From Lachnospiraceae bacterium (GTDB lineage: Bacteria > Bacillota > Clostridia > Lachnospirales > Lachnospiraceae), in assembly GCA_014804485.1 (NCBI GenBank), contig JAAUZT010000021.1, positions 31,169 through 95,168 of the forward strand: DNA of 64,000 bases, given 5' to 3'. The position numbers and the translations under genes were made by a program. Each line of letters opens with the position of its first letter. Within the stretch, counting starts at the first letter, position 1. The notes beneath the pieces were generated by a model. That model was not told where the DNA came from, searched no databases, and was given only the letters and a program-made list of their open reading frames with translations. Below, in pieces: positions 45,480-54,817 of the stretch.

Positions 45480-45689
45480 TTATTCGGGTGTCTCATCCTC
45501 CCAAAACAACTCGTCAAGACTCTTACCCAATACACGGCATATAGCCCGGCACAATTTAATCGTCGGATTATATTCTCCCTGTTCAATGGCATTCATCGTC
45601 TGCCTCGATATCCCCACGGCCTCCGCAAGTGCCTTCTGCGTCATATCCTTCTCGGCTCTCGCCACCTTGATCGGTATATTTCTTGCCAT
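45480..45689 (-). CDS. XRE-family helix-turn-helix regulator (Xre/YgzD-like)
   Basis: 69 residues from ATG 45689, preceded by GAGGTGA; the track ORF adds 14. It is a single HTH domain with no effector part: LAEAVGISRQTMNAIEQGEYNPTIKLCRAICRVL, a hallmark of the small regulators that accompany DUF-type membrane proteins and ABC exporters. It is the first gene of the likely unit regulator, DUF6773-like protein, ATPase, permease/protease, though gaps of about 120 and 77 bp separate them. Ligand and operator are not visible. Confidence 0.93.
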   Translation of the reverse strand: MARNIPIKVARAEKDMTQKALAEAVGISRQTMNAIEQGEYNPTIKLCRAICRVLGKSLDELFWEDETPE

Positions 45690-45882
45690 CCGCTCACCTC
45701 TTTTTTTCCGTTTCTGCTGCCTATCGGTCATTGCCTTTCCCGAATTATCATTCTGCGGTCAATGCCTTGTTCTATTACACGTTATCATACACATTACAAT
45801 ATGTCAAATATATTTGACATTTATTTTTATTTATTTTACAAAAAGCCATTGCACGGTTCTGCGCATCAAAAAAAGCGGCAGA

Positions 45883-46401
45883 TTAACTGCCGCTCATTCT
45901 CTGCTCTGCGTACCGCAGTACCGTGATGATCGGTACAATCAATATGCCGCAGAAGAAATTACTGACGCCATGAATCGCGTCCCACGGAAGTCCTGCGATA
46001 ATCCACGCAATCATCCCGTCAAAATTCAAGCCAAATAATAACGCCTGTGCCGGAGCATACAATGTTCCGAACAGAAAGCCGTGCGCCGCACACACGGACA
46101 TATAAACGAACGGTCGTACCTTCTTCGGCATATGCTTCGGAAGGATCATGACCACTCCCCACAGAATCGTCCACAGATATAAGTAGGGCACCCACCAAGC
46201 CGCAAAGCCGCACAATATCCCATTCAGAATGACATAAGTATAAATCGGATACAGTGCCTTCTTTCTGTAAACGACCGTGTAAGCAATTGTGAATACTCCC
46301 AGCAGGTGGACGTTCGGGATCAACTCCATAATCAGCTTGGAGGCATACATGATACCCCCAAGCATTCCGAACACTGTAATCTCCCTGATCGTAAGTTTCA
46401 T
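45883..46401 (-). CDS. ECF transporter S component, probably for cobalamin
   Basis: 172 residues with five to six membrane helices and the S-component start TIREITVFGMLGGIMYASKLIMELIPNVH. The start ATG overlaps the lipoprotein stop by one base (TGATG), so the two are coupled. The preceding cobalamin riboswitch and DUF4430 lipoprotein point to B12 or a related corrinoid as substrate; on sequence alone the specificity could not be told. It needs the shared EcfA/A'/T energising module, which is not in the window. Confidence 0.88.
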   Translation of the reverse strand: MKLTIREITVFGMLGGIMYASKLIMELIPNVHLLGVFTIAYTVVYRKKALYPIYTYVILNGILCGFAAWWVPYLYLWTILWGVVMILPKHMPKKVRPFVYMSVCAAHGFLFGTLYAPAQALLFGLNFDGMIAWIIAGLPWDAIHGVSNFFCGILIVPIITVLRYAEQRMSGS

Positions 46402-46898
46402 CACTTCTCGACCTTAAAGGAGTATGCCTCTCCCTCTGTGATCGTTGTAGAATCAACGCCGGACTGCGCATACTCTCCGTTTACATAGAACGCCCAATAT
46501 ACACCGTCTTTATCATAATCCGCGGTGATGCCGTTGACCGTTTTGACATAAAGACCGTATTCGCTCTCTTCTCCTTCGATCAATCCGACTTCCAGCAGCG
46601 CTTCCCCGACCGTCTCCTTATCTGTGTGAATCTCAAAACCGGTCTCATTGCCGTCCTGATCTGTCACGGTAAATGCAAACTTCGTACTCCCTTCACCCAG
46701 CACACTTACATCGCCGGCACTATCCGACTCCGTACTGCTGCCGGAATCTGTCTGTACATCCGCATTCTCCGCTTCGGTCCCGGAAGATACCGCATTTCCC
46801 GTACTGCCGTTACAGCCGTTTGTAAACAGTGCTGCAGCCACAATAAGCACCATACAAAGGATGAACGACAATAATTTCTTATTGCTTCTCGTTTTCAT
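46401..46898 (-). CDS. DUF4430 lipoprotein, probable corrinoid-binding protein
   Basis: 165 residues from ATG 46898, which has AAAGGAGAAT upstream; the track's longer form translates the riboswitch. Type II signal peptide with lipobox NGC (Cys near 29), a Ser/Thr/Asp-rich linker to about 65, and a DUF4430 domain (about 70-160: GFEIHTDKETVGEALLEVGLI, GVYWAFYVNGEYAQSGVDST, a transcobalamin-like C-terminal fold). It should sit on the outer face of the membrane and hand a corrinoid to the ECF S component encoded next. Regulated by the riboswitch in its leader. Confidence 0.9.
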   Translation of the reverse strand: MKTRSNKKLLSFILCMVLIVAAALFTNGCNGSTGNAVSSGTEAENADVQTDSGSSTESDSAGDVSVLGEGSTKFAFTVTDQDGNETGFEIHTDKETVGEALLEVGLIEGEESEYGLYVKTVNGITADYDKDGVYWAFYVNGEYAQSGVDSTTITEGEAYSFKVEK

Positions 46899-46954
46899 AT
46901 CCTTATTCTCCTTTGTTGTTATTTCCCCTTTCGGATCGGCACTCGCAGTCGCTG

Positions 46955-47135
46955 CATAAGAGGATTCCATTGTCCGGATATTTCGACTCGGCATTATACC
47001 GGACCGCCTTCTCAGAGATTCTCCAATGGCTTGTCCCGAAATGTGGCTTTCGGTCAGACCGGTACAATCAAACATGCCTCACGGCGACGGGCTCGTACAG
47101 GATTCGCACCTGTTTCCCCGAACAATTCTTTTCTA
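46955..47135 (-). ncRNA. Cobalamin riboswitch
   Basis: On the minus strand the leader of the DUF4430 gene contains the conserved core: GGGGAAACAGGTGCGAATCC, then GAGCCCGTCGCCGTGAG (consensus CCCGCCACTGT region), then GCCATTGG, GAATCTCTGAGAAGG and a GTCCGG/CCGGAC stem. These match the cobalamin aptamer in order and spacing. The start codon follows about 60-70 nt later; which hairpin is the expression platform I cannot say. Boundaries are approximate. Confidence 0.9.
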
Positions 47136-47197
47136 TCATAATCTTTTGCATCTGCTTAGTCAATTAATAAATCTCTATGAGCATCTGCAGCTCTTAA

Positions 47198-48811
47198 TTA
47201 CTGTGAAGCCTTCTCCAGATTCATATTCTTGATCGCAAACAGCGCTGCAAGCAGAAGAACCACGCCTACGGGCAGTGAGATCCACGCACTCTGCGTAAAG
47301 CCCGCAACAATGTATGTGACAAAGGAGATCACGGCAGCTACGATTACATAAGGAAGCTGCGTGGACACATGGCTGACATGGTCGCACTGCGCGCCTGCGG
47401 AAGCCATGATCGTGGTATCGGATATGGGCGAACAGTGGTCACCGCATACCGCTCCGGCCATGCAGGCCGAAATAGAGATGATCATGAGCTGCGGGTTAGA
47501 ATCCATGAACACATTTACCACAATGGGGATGAGAATACCGAATGTCCCCCATGAAGTACCTGTAGAAAATGCAAGGAAACAAGCCACAAGGAATATAATT
47601 GCCGGCAGGAAATTCATGAAACCTCCCGCACTTCTTTTTACTGTCTCCGCAACAAAAGTCGCTGCCCCCAGGGAATCTGTCATCGCTTTCAATGTCCATG
47701 CAAACGTAAGGATCAGGATCGCCGGAACCATGGCTTTAAATCCATCAGGCAGACACTGCATGCAGTCCGTAAAACCTAAGACCTTCCGCAGCAGGTAAAT
47801 GATAATCGTCAAGACCAGTGCGCATATGCTGCCCAGCGCAAGACCGACGGAAGCATCGGAATTGGAGAAAGCCTCTACGAAACCTGCACCTTCAAAAAAA
47901 CCGCCTGTATAGATCATACCAATCACACAGCACACAATCAGCATAATAATCGGAATCAACAGATCGATCACTTTGCCATTGGGATTCGCTATCACGTCCT
48001 GTTTCTCCTCAGACCACTTTCCCGTGGAGAACAAATCGCCTTTCAGCGCGTTTTCCTCATGCACCTTCATGGAACCGAAGTCCACCTTCATGAGTATCAT
48101 GGCAATCATCATAATGATCGTCAGAATCGCATAGAAATTATACGGAATGGCGCGGACAAAGATGGAGAATCCGTCTTCTCCCTCCACGAATCCGGATACG
48201 GCTGCTGCCCAGGAAGAAATCGGGGCGATTATGCAGACCGGCGCTGCGGTAGCGTCAATCAGGTAAGCCAGCTTCGCACGTGACACTTTATGCTCGTCTG
48301 TAACCGGTTTCATCACGCTGCCTACGGTAAGACAGTTAAAATAATCATCAATAAAGATCAGAACGCCGAGCGCCACGGTAGCTAACTGCGCACCTGCCCG
48401 CGTCTTGATCTTCTCTTTGGCATAACGACCGAAAGCCGCGGAACCGCCGGCACGGTTCATCAGGCCCACCATCGCTCCCAATATCACAAGAAATACCAGA
48501 ATACCGACATTATAGCTATCGGAAAGAACAGCCACAAAACCATCGCTGAAAATATGTGTCAGCGTACCTTCAAATGATAATCCGGAATAGAATATCCCGC
48601 CCACCAGAATACCGATAAACAGAGAACTGTAAACTTCCTTCGTAATCAGCGCCAGCAAAATCGCAACAACAGGCGGAACCAGTGCCCAGAAAGTGGCATA
48701 CATGGGCGGCGTATACTCTACCCCCTCTTCCGCTGCAAATGCTGTGACCGGTAAAAGCGCCAGACACAAAATCAGAACTCCGATTCCCCTTATTATTTTT
48801 TTCTTTTTCAT
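47198..48811 (-). CDS. Na+/H+ antiporter, NhaC family
   Basis: 537 residues, about 11-12 membrane helices. Family signatures include LGVLIFIDDYFNCLTVGSVMKP near 150 and SSWAAAVSGF, with CGDHCSPISDTTIMAS near 460. These proteins exchange sodium for protons, or in some cases malate/lactate or amino acids. An unusual feature is the N-terminus: a typical cleavable signal peptide (LCLALLPVTAFAAEEG), which most NhaC proteins lack. A TATACT promoter with TTGTTT at 17 bp lies just upstream. Divergent from the MarR/MATE unit. Confidence 0.93.
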   Translation of the reverse strand: MKKKKIIRGIGVLILCLALLPVTAFAAEEGVEYTPPMYATFWALVPPVVAILLALITKEVYSSLFIGILVGGIFYSGLSFEGTLTHIFSDGFVAVLSDSYNVGILVFLVILGAMVGLMNRAGGSAAFGRYAKEKIKTRAGAQLATVALGVLIFIDDYFNCLTVGSVMKPVTDEHKVSRAKLAYLIDATAAPVCIIAPISSWAAAVSGFVEGEDGFSIFVRAIPYNFYAILTIIMMIAMILMKVDFGSMKVHEENALKGDLFSTGKWSEEKQDVIANPNGKVIDLLIPIIMLIVCCVIGMIYTGGFFEGAGFVEAFSNSDASVGLALGSICALVLTIIIYLLRKVLGFTDCMQCLPDGFKAMVPAILILTFAWTLKAMTDSLGAATFVAETVKRSAGGFMNFLPAIIFLVACFLAFSTGTSWGTFGILIPIVVNVFMDSNPQLMIISISACMAGAVCGDHCSPISDTTIMASAGAQCDHVSHVSTQLPYVIVAAVISFVTYIVAGFTQSAWISLPVGVVLLLAALFAIKNMNLEKASQ

Positions 48812-48870
48812 TTTTATGATCCGCCTTTCGTTCCCCTGTTATTTTTCTATGGGTTAATACTGCCGAAGTT

Positions 48871-48899
48871 AGTATAGCACTACCCTTTGCATGAAACAA
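48871..48899 (-). promoter_or_regulatory. Promoter of the NhaC-like gene
   Basis: Minus strand TTGTTT (48894-48899), 17-bp spacer, TATACT (48871-48876), 60 bp before the start codon. Confidence 0.7.
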
Positions 48900-48942
48900 G
48901 GAAAATGTATATTCTCCCATCTGACCCTATCTAATTTTTGTA

Positions 48943-48987
48943 TTGACAATTTCCTGAATCAGGTATAATATGTAGCATGCTACATAT
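48943..48987 (+). promoter_or_regulatory. Promoter and MarR-type operator
   Basis: TTGACA (48943-48948) and TATAAT (48964-48969), with a short 15-bp spacer. A perfect 20-bp palindrome, ATATGTAGCATGCTACATAT (48968-48987), begins at the last base of the -10 box and covers the start site. It lies 18 bp before the MarR gene, the expected operator for autoregulation. Confidence 0.88.
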
Positions 48988-49005
48988 ATAGACGGAGATA
49001 TTACC

Positions 49006-49452
49006 ATGAATGAACCGAAACTCTATTTTAAAAAGATACACAACCAACTGGAATCCGGTTTTAATAAAGAGTATAAAAAATACGGACTGACCAGCACACA
49101 GCTTGATGTCCTCATGTATCTCTCACAGGAAACCGACAGGGAATGCACGCTCTCGGATATCGCTGCACATTTCGATGTCAAACATACCAGTGTCATCCAC
49201 GTGCTGAAACTTCTGGAACAGAAGGGCTTTATCTGTAAAAGTGAAATTCAGGGTGCGCGCGCCAAACCCATTCTGCTGACAGACAGCGGCAGGCAGCTTG
49301 GCGAACAGCTTGCTTCGGAAATAAGGCAAAAGAGTCCTTTATTGGATGAGATCATGTTTGCCGGTTTATCAGAAGACGACCGGCAGCTCTTAGACAAGAT
49401 GCTCGAACAGATTTACCGGAATCTGAAATCCGACGCATTCAGAAACTTATAG
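49006..49452 (+). CDS. MarR-family transcriptional regulator (MepR-like)
   Basis: 148 residues. Winged-helix core (about 25-105: LTSTQLDVLMYLSQE, TLSDIAAHFDVKHTSVIHVLKLLEQKGFI) between dimerisation helices, the normal MarR shape. Ribosome site GACGGAG. Followed after 30 bp by a MATE exporter gene, as in the mepRA unit of Staphylococcus. With the palindrome over its own promoter it is probably a repressor released by toxic compounds, which then lifts exporter production. Ligand unknown. Confidence 0.95.
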   Translation: MNEPKLYFKKIHNQLESGFNKEYKKYGLTSTQLDVLMYLSQETDRECTLSDIAAHFDVKHTSVIHVLKLLEQKGFICKSEIQGARAKPILLTDSGRQLGEQLASEIRQKSPLLDEIMFAGLSEDDRQLLDKMLEQIYRNLKSDAFRNL

Positions 49453-49482
49453 AATACAGAATCAGGAAAGGAAGGATTTATT

Positions 49483-50832
49483 ATGCAGGATAAAACAACA
49501 GAAATCTTCCGGGACGCCCCAGTACCGAAAGCAGTCATCAGCAATGTCGTGCCGTCTATCATCAGTATGATCATGGTCTTAATCTATAATCTGGCCGACA
49601 CATTCTTCATAGGCCAGACCAAAAACGCCTACATGGTTGCCGCCATCTCCGTGGCAACTCCGGCATTTCTCTTATTCATGGCCGTCGGAATGCTCTTCGG
49701 CATAGGCGGAACTTCCCTGATATCAAGGTTACTCGGTGAGGGCAATACCGAAAGGGCGAAGCGCACTTCCGCTTTCTGTTTCTGGACCGGACTCGGTATC
49801 GGTGTCATTGCGATGGTCATTATATTTATCTTCGCCGAACCGGTGAGCCGGGCTATCGGTGCAAGCGATGACACCGTAGGCTATGCTTCGCAGTATCTGC
49901 GCATCGTTTCCACAGCTATCCCGTTTCTGATCATCAGCAACAGCTTCAGCAACATCATTCGTGCCGAAGGCAATGCAAATGTTGCCATGATGGGAATGCT
50001 CATCGGAAACCTGATCAATATTATATTGGATCCGATAATGATCCTTGCTCTGGGCTGGGATGTAGCCGGCGCAGCAGTTGCAACCGTGCTGGGCAATATC
50101 TTCGCGGCCGTTTTCTACATATTGCATTTGCTTTCCAAAAAAGCGACGCTCTCCATCCACCCCAAGCATTATCAGGCCGGAGGCGGCATCGCCGCCGGAG
50201 TACTTGCCATCGGCATTCCGGCTTCGCTTAACAGCATCCTGATGAGCCTTTCAAATATCATCGTCAACAATATTATGATCGATTACGGCGATATGGCGGT
50301 TGCCGGACTGGGTGTGGCAATGAAGGTCAATATGATCGTGGTAATGCTCTTAATCGGACTCGGCACCGGTATCCAGCCGGTCTTAGGCTACTGCTTCGGC
50401 GCCGGAAACCGGAAACGCTACATGGCTGTCCTTAAGTTCTCGCTGATGCTCGCTTTCGGACTAAGCGCCGTAATGACTGTTATCTGCTACTGCGGTGCCG
50501 GGCCTCTGGTGCATGCTTTTCTGGAAGATGCGGATGCCTTCGGGTACGGTATGTCCTTTGCGCGTATCTATATCTACTCCGGCCCGGTGATGGGTCTGCT
50601 ATTTGTATTTATTAACGCCATCCAGTCTACCGGCGCGGCACTGCCGGCTCTGATCCTTTCCATCAGCCGTCAGGGACTCATTTATCTGCCGGTGCTGCTC
50701 CTGTTTCGGAGCATTTTCGACTCCGCAGCCATGCTTGCAGCGGCACAGCCGATCACGGACTACTTGTCCACTACCCTTGCGATTGTGCTGTTTATATTTA
50801 CTTACCGGAAATATTTTCCGAAGTCAGATTAA
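49483..50832 (+). CDS. MATE-family multidrug exporter (MepA-like)
   Basis: 449 residues, about 12 membrane helices in two halves; family start VPKAVISNVVPSIISMIMVLIYNLADTFFIG. Carries NPxMIL-like DPIMILALGWDVAGAA and YCFGAGN. AAAGGAAGG precedes the ATG. Second gene of the MarR/MATE unit, so it should be derepressed by the regulator's ligand. It faces the acyltransferase-like gene tail to tail, with only 3 bp between stop codons and no terminator between them. Confidence 0.96.
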   Translation: MQDKTTEIFRDAPVPKAVISNVVPSIISMIMVLIYNLADTFFIGQTKNAYMVAAISVATPAFLLFMAVGMLFGIGGTSLISRLLGEGNTERAKRTSAFCFWTGLGIGVIAMVIIFIFAEPVSRAIGASDDTVGYASQYLRIVSTAIPFLIISNSFSNIIRAEGNANVAMMGMLIGNLINIILDPIMILALGWDVAGAAVATVLGNIFAAVFYILHLLSKKATLSIHPKHYQAGGGIAAGVLAIGIPASLNSILMSLSNIIVNNIMIDYGDMAVAGLGVAMKVNMIVVMLLIGLGTGIQPVLGYCFGAGNRKRYMAVLKFSLMLAFGLSAVMTVICYCGAGPLVHAFLEDADAFGYGMSFARIYIYSGPVMGLLFVFINAIQSTGAALPALILSISRQGLIYLPVLLLFRSIFDSAAMLAAAQPITDYLSTTLAIVLFIFTYRKYFPKSD

Positions 50833-50835
50833 AGC

Positions 50836-51645
50836 TTAACGACCGGTCAGGATACCGTAGCCGGTTCCGATTTTGCCACCGTTTAACAAATGGCGTTTCA
50901 TATTTCGTTGCAGACCGGTATCTTCCGGCAAGTCTGCAATCGGAACATCTCTGGTTTTAAACACCCATTCGATGTAATCGGTGTCCGAATAATCTGCCTC
51001 TTGAATCTTAAAGCGATGTTGGAATGCAATAATTTTGGAGTCCTGCGAAAGCAGGCTGCACAGTTCCGGCGCCAAAAGCCAGGAATGACAGATATAATCC
51101 ACGTCCTGATATTCGGGGAAGTATGCGGCAAAGAATTTTTTTGCACTTTCAAGAGATACATCGCATCTTTCTCCGGTCAGGACAGAGTCTGAGGGAATGT
51201 GAATACTGATCACAGGCTCAGATTCCCTGTCTACCATTTCATATTCCAGTTCCCCAATCCGAAATAAATTTCCGCTGACCTGCCGCGCTGTCCACCACTC
51301 CCTGTCAAAAGCATATTGTCCTGTTATATTCCTGCATTCCTCTATGAATCTGGTAAAACAACACATTGTGTCTGCAAAAACTGTTTCCGAGATTCCTTTT
51401 TCCTCATACCATGAATAAAGCTCAGCTGCGCATACCAGCATACATGTCAGCATTTTGATTCTCTGCGGATCTTCTCCTAACAACTGTCCCAGCTTTGCCC
51501 GTGCATCGGCTTCGGTTTGCATGTTCTTAAGCCCGTTTGTAACAGGATACGCCGCAGCGAAATCGTCTGTTTGGTAATAGGATAGAACCCCATTTTGAAT
51601 TTCTTTTGGTAAATGAATTTTATTACATAATGTTATCAGATCCAT
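50836..51645 (-). CDS. GNAT-like acyltransferase domain protein (DUF5596-like)
   Basis: 269 residues from ATG 51645 (GGGGG nine bases upstream; the track adds five codons). The N-terminal 110 residues are helical (LPKEIQNGVLSYYQTDDF, MLTCMLVCAAELYSWYEEKG). The C-terminal part has the beta-rich outline of a GNAT enzyme: EPVISIHIPSDSVLTGE, a segment FAAYFPEYQDVDYICHSWLL, and FKIQEADYSDTDYIEWVF. It matches my memory of the acyltransferase-domain proteins called DUF5596. Substrate unknown, no operon partner. Confidence 0.78.
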   Translation of the reverse strand: MDLITLCNKIHLPKEIQNGVLSYYQTDDFAAAYPVTNGLKNMQTEADARAKLGQLLGEDPQRIKMLTCMLVCAAELYSWYEEKGISETVFADTMCCFTRFIEECRNITGQYAFDREWWTARQVSGNLFRIGELEYEMVDRESEPVISIHIPSDSVLTGERCDVSLESAKKFFAAYFPEYQDVDYICHSWLLAPELCSLLSQDSKIIAFQHRFKIQEADYSDTDYIEWVFKTRDVPIADLPEDTGLQRNMKRHLLNGGKIGTGYGILTGR

Positions 51646-51827
51646 AAAATAAGCCCCCATTTATTTACTTTTCCAAAAATCCCAAGAGTTTCTCTGTATC
51701 GATTATACAATGAGGTAAATACATTTGCAAATTCCGCTATGTCATTTATGCAGGCATTTACCATTCAAATATTCACAGACCGCCACCCGGTCACATAAAA
51801 TATTAAAACTCCATCACGGAGGTATTT

Positions 51828-52637
51828 ATGTTCTATATCACCTCAAACGACGGAACTAAAATTGCCGTCTACGACTATAATCCTAAGGGGAAACAGACGG
51901 TTTTTCTCATTCACGGATGGCCGCTGTCCCATCTGATCTTCGAATATCAGATCAATCTGCTTACCGACTGCGGATATCGTGTCGTTGCGGTGGATTTAAG
52001 AGGATTCGGCAGGTCGGATACTCCTGTATGCGGATATTCCTATGATCAAATGGCGGCTGACATATTCCAGGTGGTCCGTCAGCTTTGCCTCAAAAGATTT
52101 GTCTTGGTCGGATTTTCAATGGGAGGCTCAATCGCCCTAAGATATATGAATTGTTTCAATGGATTCGAAGTTAGTAAGCTGATTCTGCTATCTGCCGCCG
52201 CACCATGTTTTGCCAGACGTCCGGGCTTTCCCTACGGAAAACCTGTACAGGAAGTAAATGACCTGATCAACCTTGCCGAAACCGACAGACCGCAGCTATG
52301 CCAGAACTTCAGCAAACAGCTTTTTGCATGTCCGCACCCGGATGCAGTCGTTGACTGGTTCAGAGACATCGCATTATCTGCATCGGGAATCGGAACGATA
52401 AAGTGCGGTATCGCGCTGCGTGATGAAGACGGCAGGAACGATTTCGAATGTGTTCACGTTCCCACCTATATTATTCATGGTGCTAAGGATCTGATCGTTT
52501 CCGACGAGCTTGCCGAAATACAGCACGAATGTATCTGCGGCTCAAAACTCATAACTTTAGCTGACAGCGGTCACGGAATCGTATATGATCAGCTTACTAA
52601 ATTCAATGATGTATTTATGGGTTCAATCAATGCCTGA
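51828..52637 (+). CDS. Alpha/beta hydrolase (haloperoxidase/esterase type)
   Basis: 269 residues. Complete catalytic set: oxyanion motif FLIHGWPLSHL near 28, nucleophile elbow GFSMGGS (Ser near 96), acid Asp in HGAKDLIVSDE, and His in DSGHGIVYDQ. The closest family pattern is the non-haem chloroperoxidase/esterase group; the true substrate is open. Strong ribosome site GGAGG. The 3' end overlaps the surface protein gene on the other strand by 11 bp. Confidence 0.93.
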   Translation: MFYITSNDGTKIAVYDYNPKGKQTVFLIHGWPLSHLIFEYQINLLTDCGYRVVAVDLRGFGRSDTPVCGYSYDQMAADIFQVVRQLCLKRFVLVGFSMGGSIALRYMNCFNGFEVSKLILLSAAAPCFARRPGFPYGKPVQEVNDLINLAETDRPQLCQNFSKQLFACPHPDAVVDWFRDIALSASGIGTIKCGIALRDEDGRNDFECVHVPTYIIHGAKDLIVSDELAEIQHECICGSKLITLADSGHGIVYDQLTKFNDVFMGSINA

Positions 52638-54363
52638 CTTTTGCTGCAATGCACAGACCAGCCAGAAGGACCAGCACGGAAATACCGAGCATGACCAATG
52701 TATCAACCGAAACAGCGGAAGATGAAATATCCTCCCCGGGCTGCATCTGTCCTCTGTCCATATCCTGCTGCCGGAAACGTGCTCCATCCTTCCGGTCTTG
52801 TCCTGCTTCAGAGGCGAACTGTCTTCCGCCGGCTCGTCTCATTTCCTGCCTGTCCGTACCGCTATCACCATCTGGTAAATCCATCCTGCTCTCATCATCG
52901 GGCATATCCAACCTGTCGGGAGGTTCGATCATACCCATTACAGGCACATCTTCATTACGAGTCATTCCTCCGAAATTTCTGCCATTTGGCATACCGCCTC
53001 TAAACATTCCGCCCTGACCAAAACCGGAGGACGAAGAATTATCGATCGTGATCTGCTCTTGTACGCCATCAATCGCAATTGTGCAGACATCTCCCACTTT
53101 CAGCTCAGGTGTACTGAGTACCACGGAAGAAAAGCTACACGGGATTTCCTCAGAAAGAAGTTCACTGCCGTCAGAATCCTCCAAGCTTATTAATGTGCCT
53201 GCTGCCGCATTCGTGCCGTACATTAAAAATCCCTGTGTGGAACCGGCATCGAAGCCTTCCGCCATAGCGCTGCCTCCACAGGCGATTACCGTACCGCCAC
53301 TGACAACACACTCGCCGCCATTCTCACTTCCACAATCAAGCGCACAGTTACCACCGTTGTCCGAAACACTTATGAATACTTTGCCGCCCTCAATATAGAT
53401 ACTGCCGTTGGAATCCAGCCCGTCCGCATCCCGGCCAGAAGGATTGACAATCGTAACTTCACCGTCCGTAATACGGATGACGGAGTTTTCGCCGCGCCCA
53501 CTGGCATTGATCCCGTCATCTGTCGCCGTAATGTCCACAGTTCCGCCGGCAATTGTAATGTCTACGGCCTCAAGGCCTTCATAGCATTCCGAAATAGTAA
53601 TGCTCCCGGACCCAACATAAAGAAATGCCGTCTCGTCATCGTTGGATACGGTAATACCATCATCACCGGCCTTAATAGAGATCTCGGCATTTTGAATGCG
53701 TACACTATCATTAGCGTGTATGCCATCCTGTGCCGCGCTTATTGCAATATTACCGCCGGCAACCACCAGATCATCGTTGCATACGATTCCGTGATGATAC
53801 TCAGCGCTTACCGTAAGCGTACCGGTTCCGTTGATCGTCAGATCGTCTCGGGAATAAATGGTTCCATCCACCCCCGATGAGGCTGCCTCCTCGTTATACT
53901 CCTCGCCGGAAGAGACTAAATTTTCCGTCCCATCCGCCAATGTCAGAAACACATTATCCGCCTGCTCGACCCGAATTGCCGCGTCATCGTCACAGTGAAT
54001 CGACACGCCGTCCAGCAGCACCCAAATTTTATCTTTTTTGTCAGCATCAATAATGACGCTGCCGTTTGTGAGCTCACCGGAAAGCACATAATGACCTGCA
54101 TATGCGATGCAGATATTTCCGTCATAAACATAGGCTCCGTTTCCGCTTATCGTACTGCCTTCATCGGATAGTACTATTTTGGTGGCATAAGCGGTATCCC
54201 AATCAGCATTCAAATCATTGGCGGTAAATAAATCACTGCCCACGTCTTCACTCATGACAGGGATACTGGCAAAAACTTTTCCGTTCATAAGCAGAACCGT
54301 CAGCACAATACTGAAAATAATAGCAGCAATGCAAATTGCATCAATCTTTTTGTGGGTTGACAT
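52627..54363 (-). CDS. Surface beta-helix carbohydrate-binding protein (Cthe_2159-like)
   Basis: 578 residues. N-terminal membrane/signal helix (IAAIIFSIVLTVLLMNG). From about 45-440 come repeated short strands with Asp/Gly turns (ISAAQDGIHANDSVRI, ISIKAGDDGITVSN, VDITATDDGINASG, DADGLDSNGSIYI), a right-handed beta-helix of the type known as carbohydrate-binding domain Cthe_2159, which binds calcium and plant polysaccharides in the founding member. A Gly/Asp/Met-rich low-complexity linker (about 445-540) and a C-terminal membrane helix follow (SVDTLVMLGISVLVLLAGLCI). So it is held at the surface from both ends or the first is cleaved. Suits the galactanase in theme. Confidence 0.85.
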   Translation of the reverse strand: MSTHKKIDAICIAAIIFSIVLTVLLMNGKVFASIPVMSEDVGSDLFTANDLNADWDTAYATKIVLSDEGSTISGNGAYVYDGNICIAYAGHYVLSGELTNGSVIIDADKKDKIWVLLDGVSIHCDDDAAIRVEQADNVFLTLADGTENLVSSGEEYNEEAASSGVDGTIYSRDDLTINGTGTLTVSAEYHHGIVCNDDLVVAGGNIAISAAQDGIHANDSVRIQNAEISIKAGDDGITVSNDDETAFLYVGSGSITISECYEGLEAVDITIAGGTVDITATDDGINASGRGENSVIRITDGEVTIVNPSGRDADGLDSNGSIYIEGGKVFISVSDNGGNCALDCGSENGGECVVSGGTVIACGGSAMAEGFDAGSTQGFLMYGTNAAAGTLISLEDSDGSELLSEEIPCSFSSVVLSTPELKVGDVCTIAIDGVQEQITIDNSSSSGFGQGGMFRGGMPNGRNFGGMTRNEDVPVMGMIEPPDRLDMPDDESRMDLPDGDSGTDRQEMRRAGGRQFASEAGQDRKDGARFRQQDMDRGQMQPGEDISSSAVSVDTLVMLGISVLVLLAGLCIAAKVRH

Positions 54364-54817
54364 AGAACATTCTCCTCACCTTATGTATTCTCCGTTGTTT
54401 CCTCTGTTAAGTCTACATTCGGAAGTTGAATTAATCATGAAGGTTTTGTGAAAATTTTGTGATATTTTTTCCTGTATGCTTGCTCTAAAATCCTCGGTTC
54501 AGTATAAACTAAATTTTGTTTATGAAAACTGCACAACACTACATCTGGTATTTCACAATGCAGATAAAAATATTCCCTACCATATTTTCACACGCAAGAT
54601 TAATTATCTGAATTCCGAATATACTTTTTTCTACACGCTAATCTACACGCTAATCTTACAAAAACTTTGCATTCTACTCCTACTCATGATATAAATATAT
54701 CATATTTTTCATATCTCAAAAAAGTACTGTAATTCTAAAAGCATACGATACCGGACGGTATCTCAACACATGCGGTCATAAACACTATTCTGTGTAATCT
54801 ACGAAAGGAATGTTCTC
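54364..54817. other. AT-rich gap without recognisable gene
   Basis: No coding frame with a ribosome site was found. The left part is the upstream region of the beta-helix gene. A GATACC/GGTATC hairpin lies near 54750. The base composition turns AT-rich here, leading into the acquired region. Confidence 0.5.

Noticed and set aside
46899-47075. N-terminal 59 residues of the DUF4430 track ORF
   Set aside because: This stretch is the riboswitch leader; the true start at 46898 has a strong ribosome site and a lipoprotein signal.
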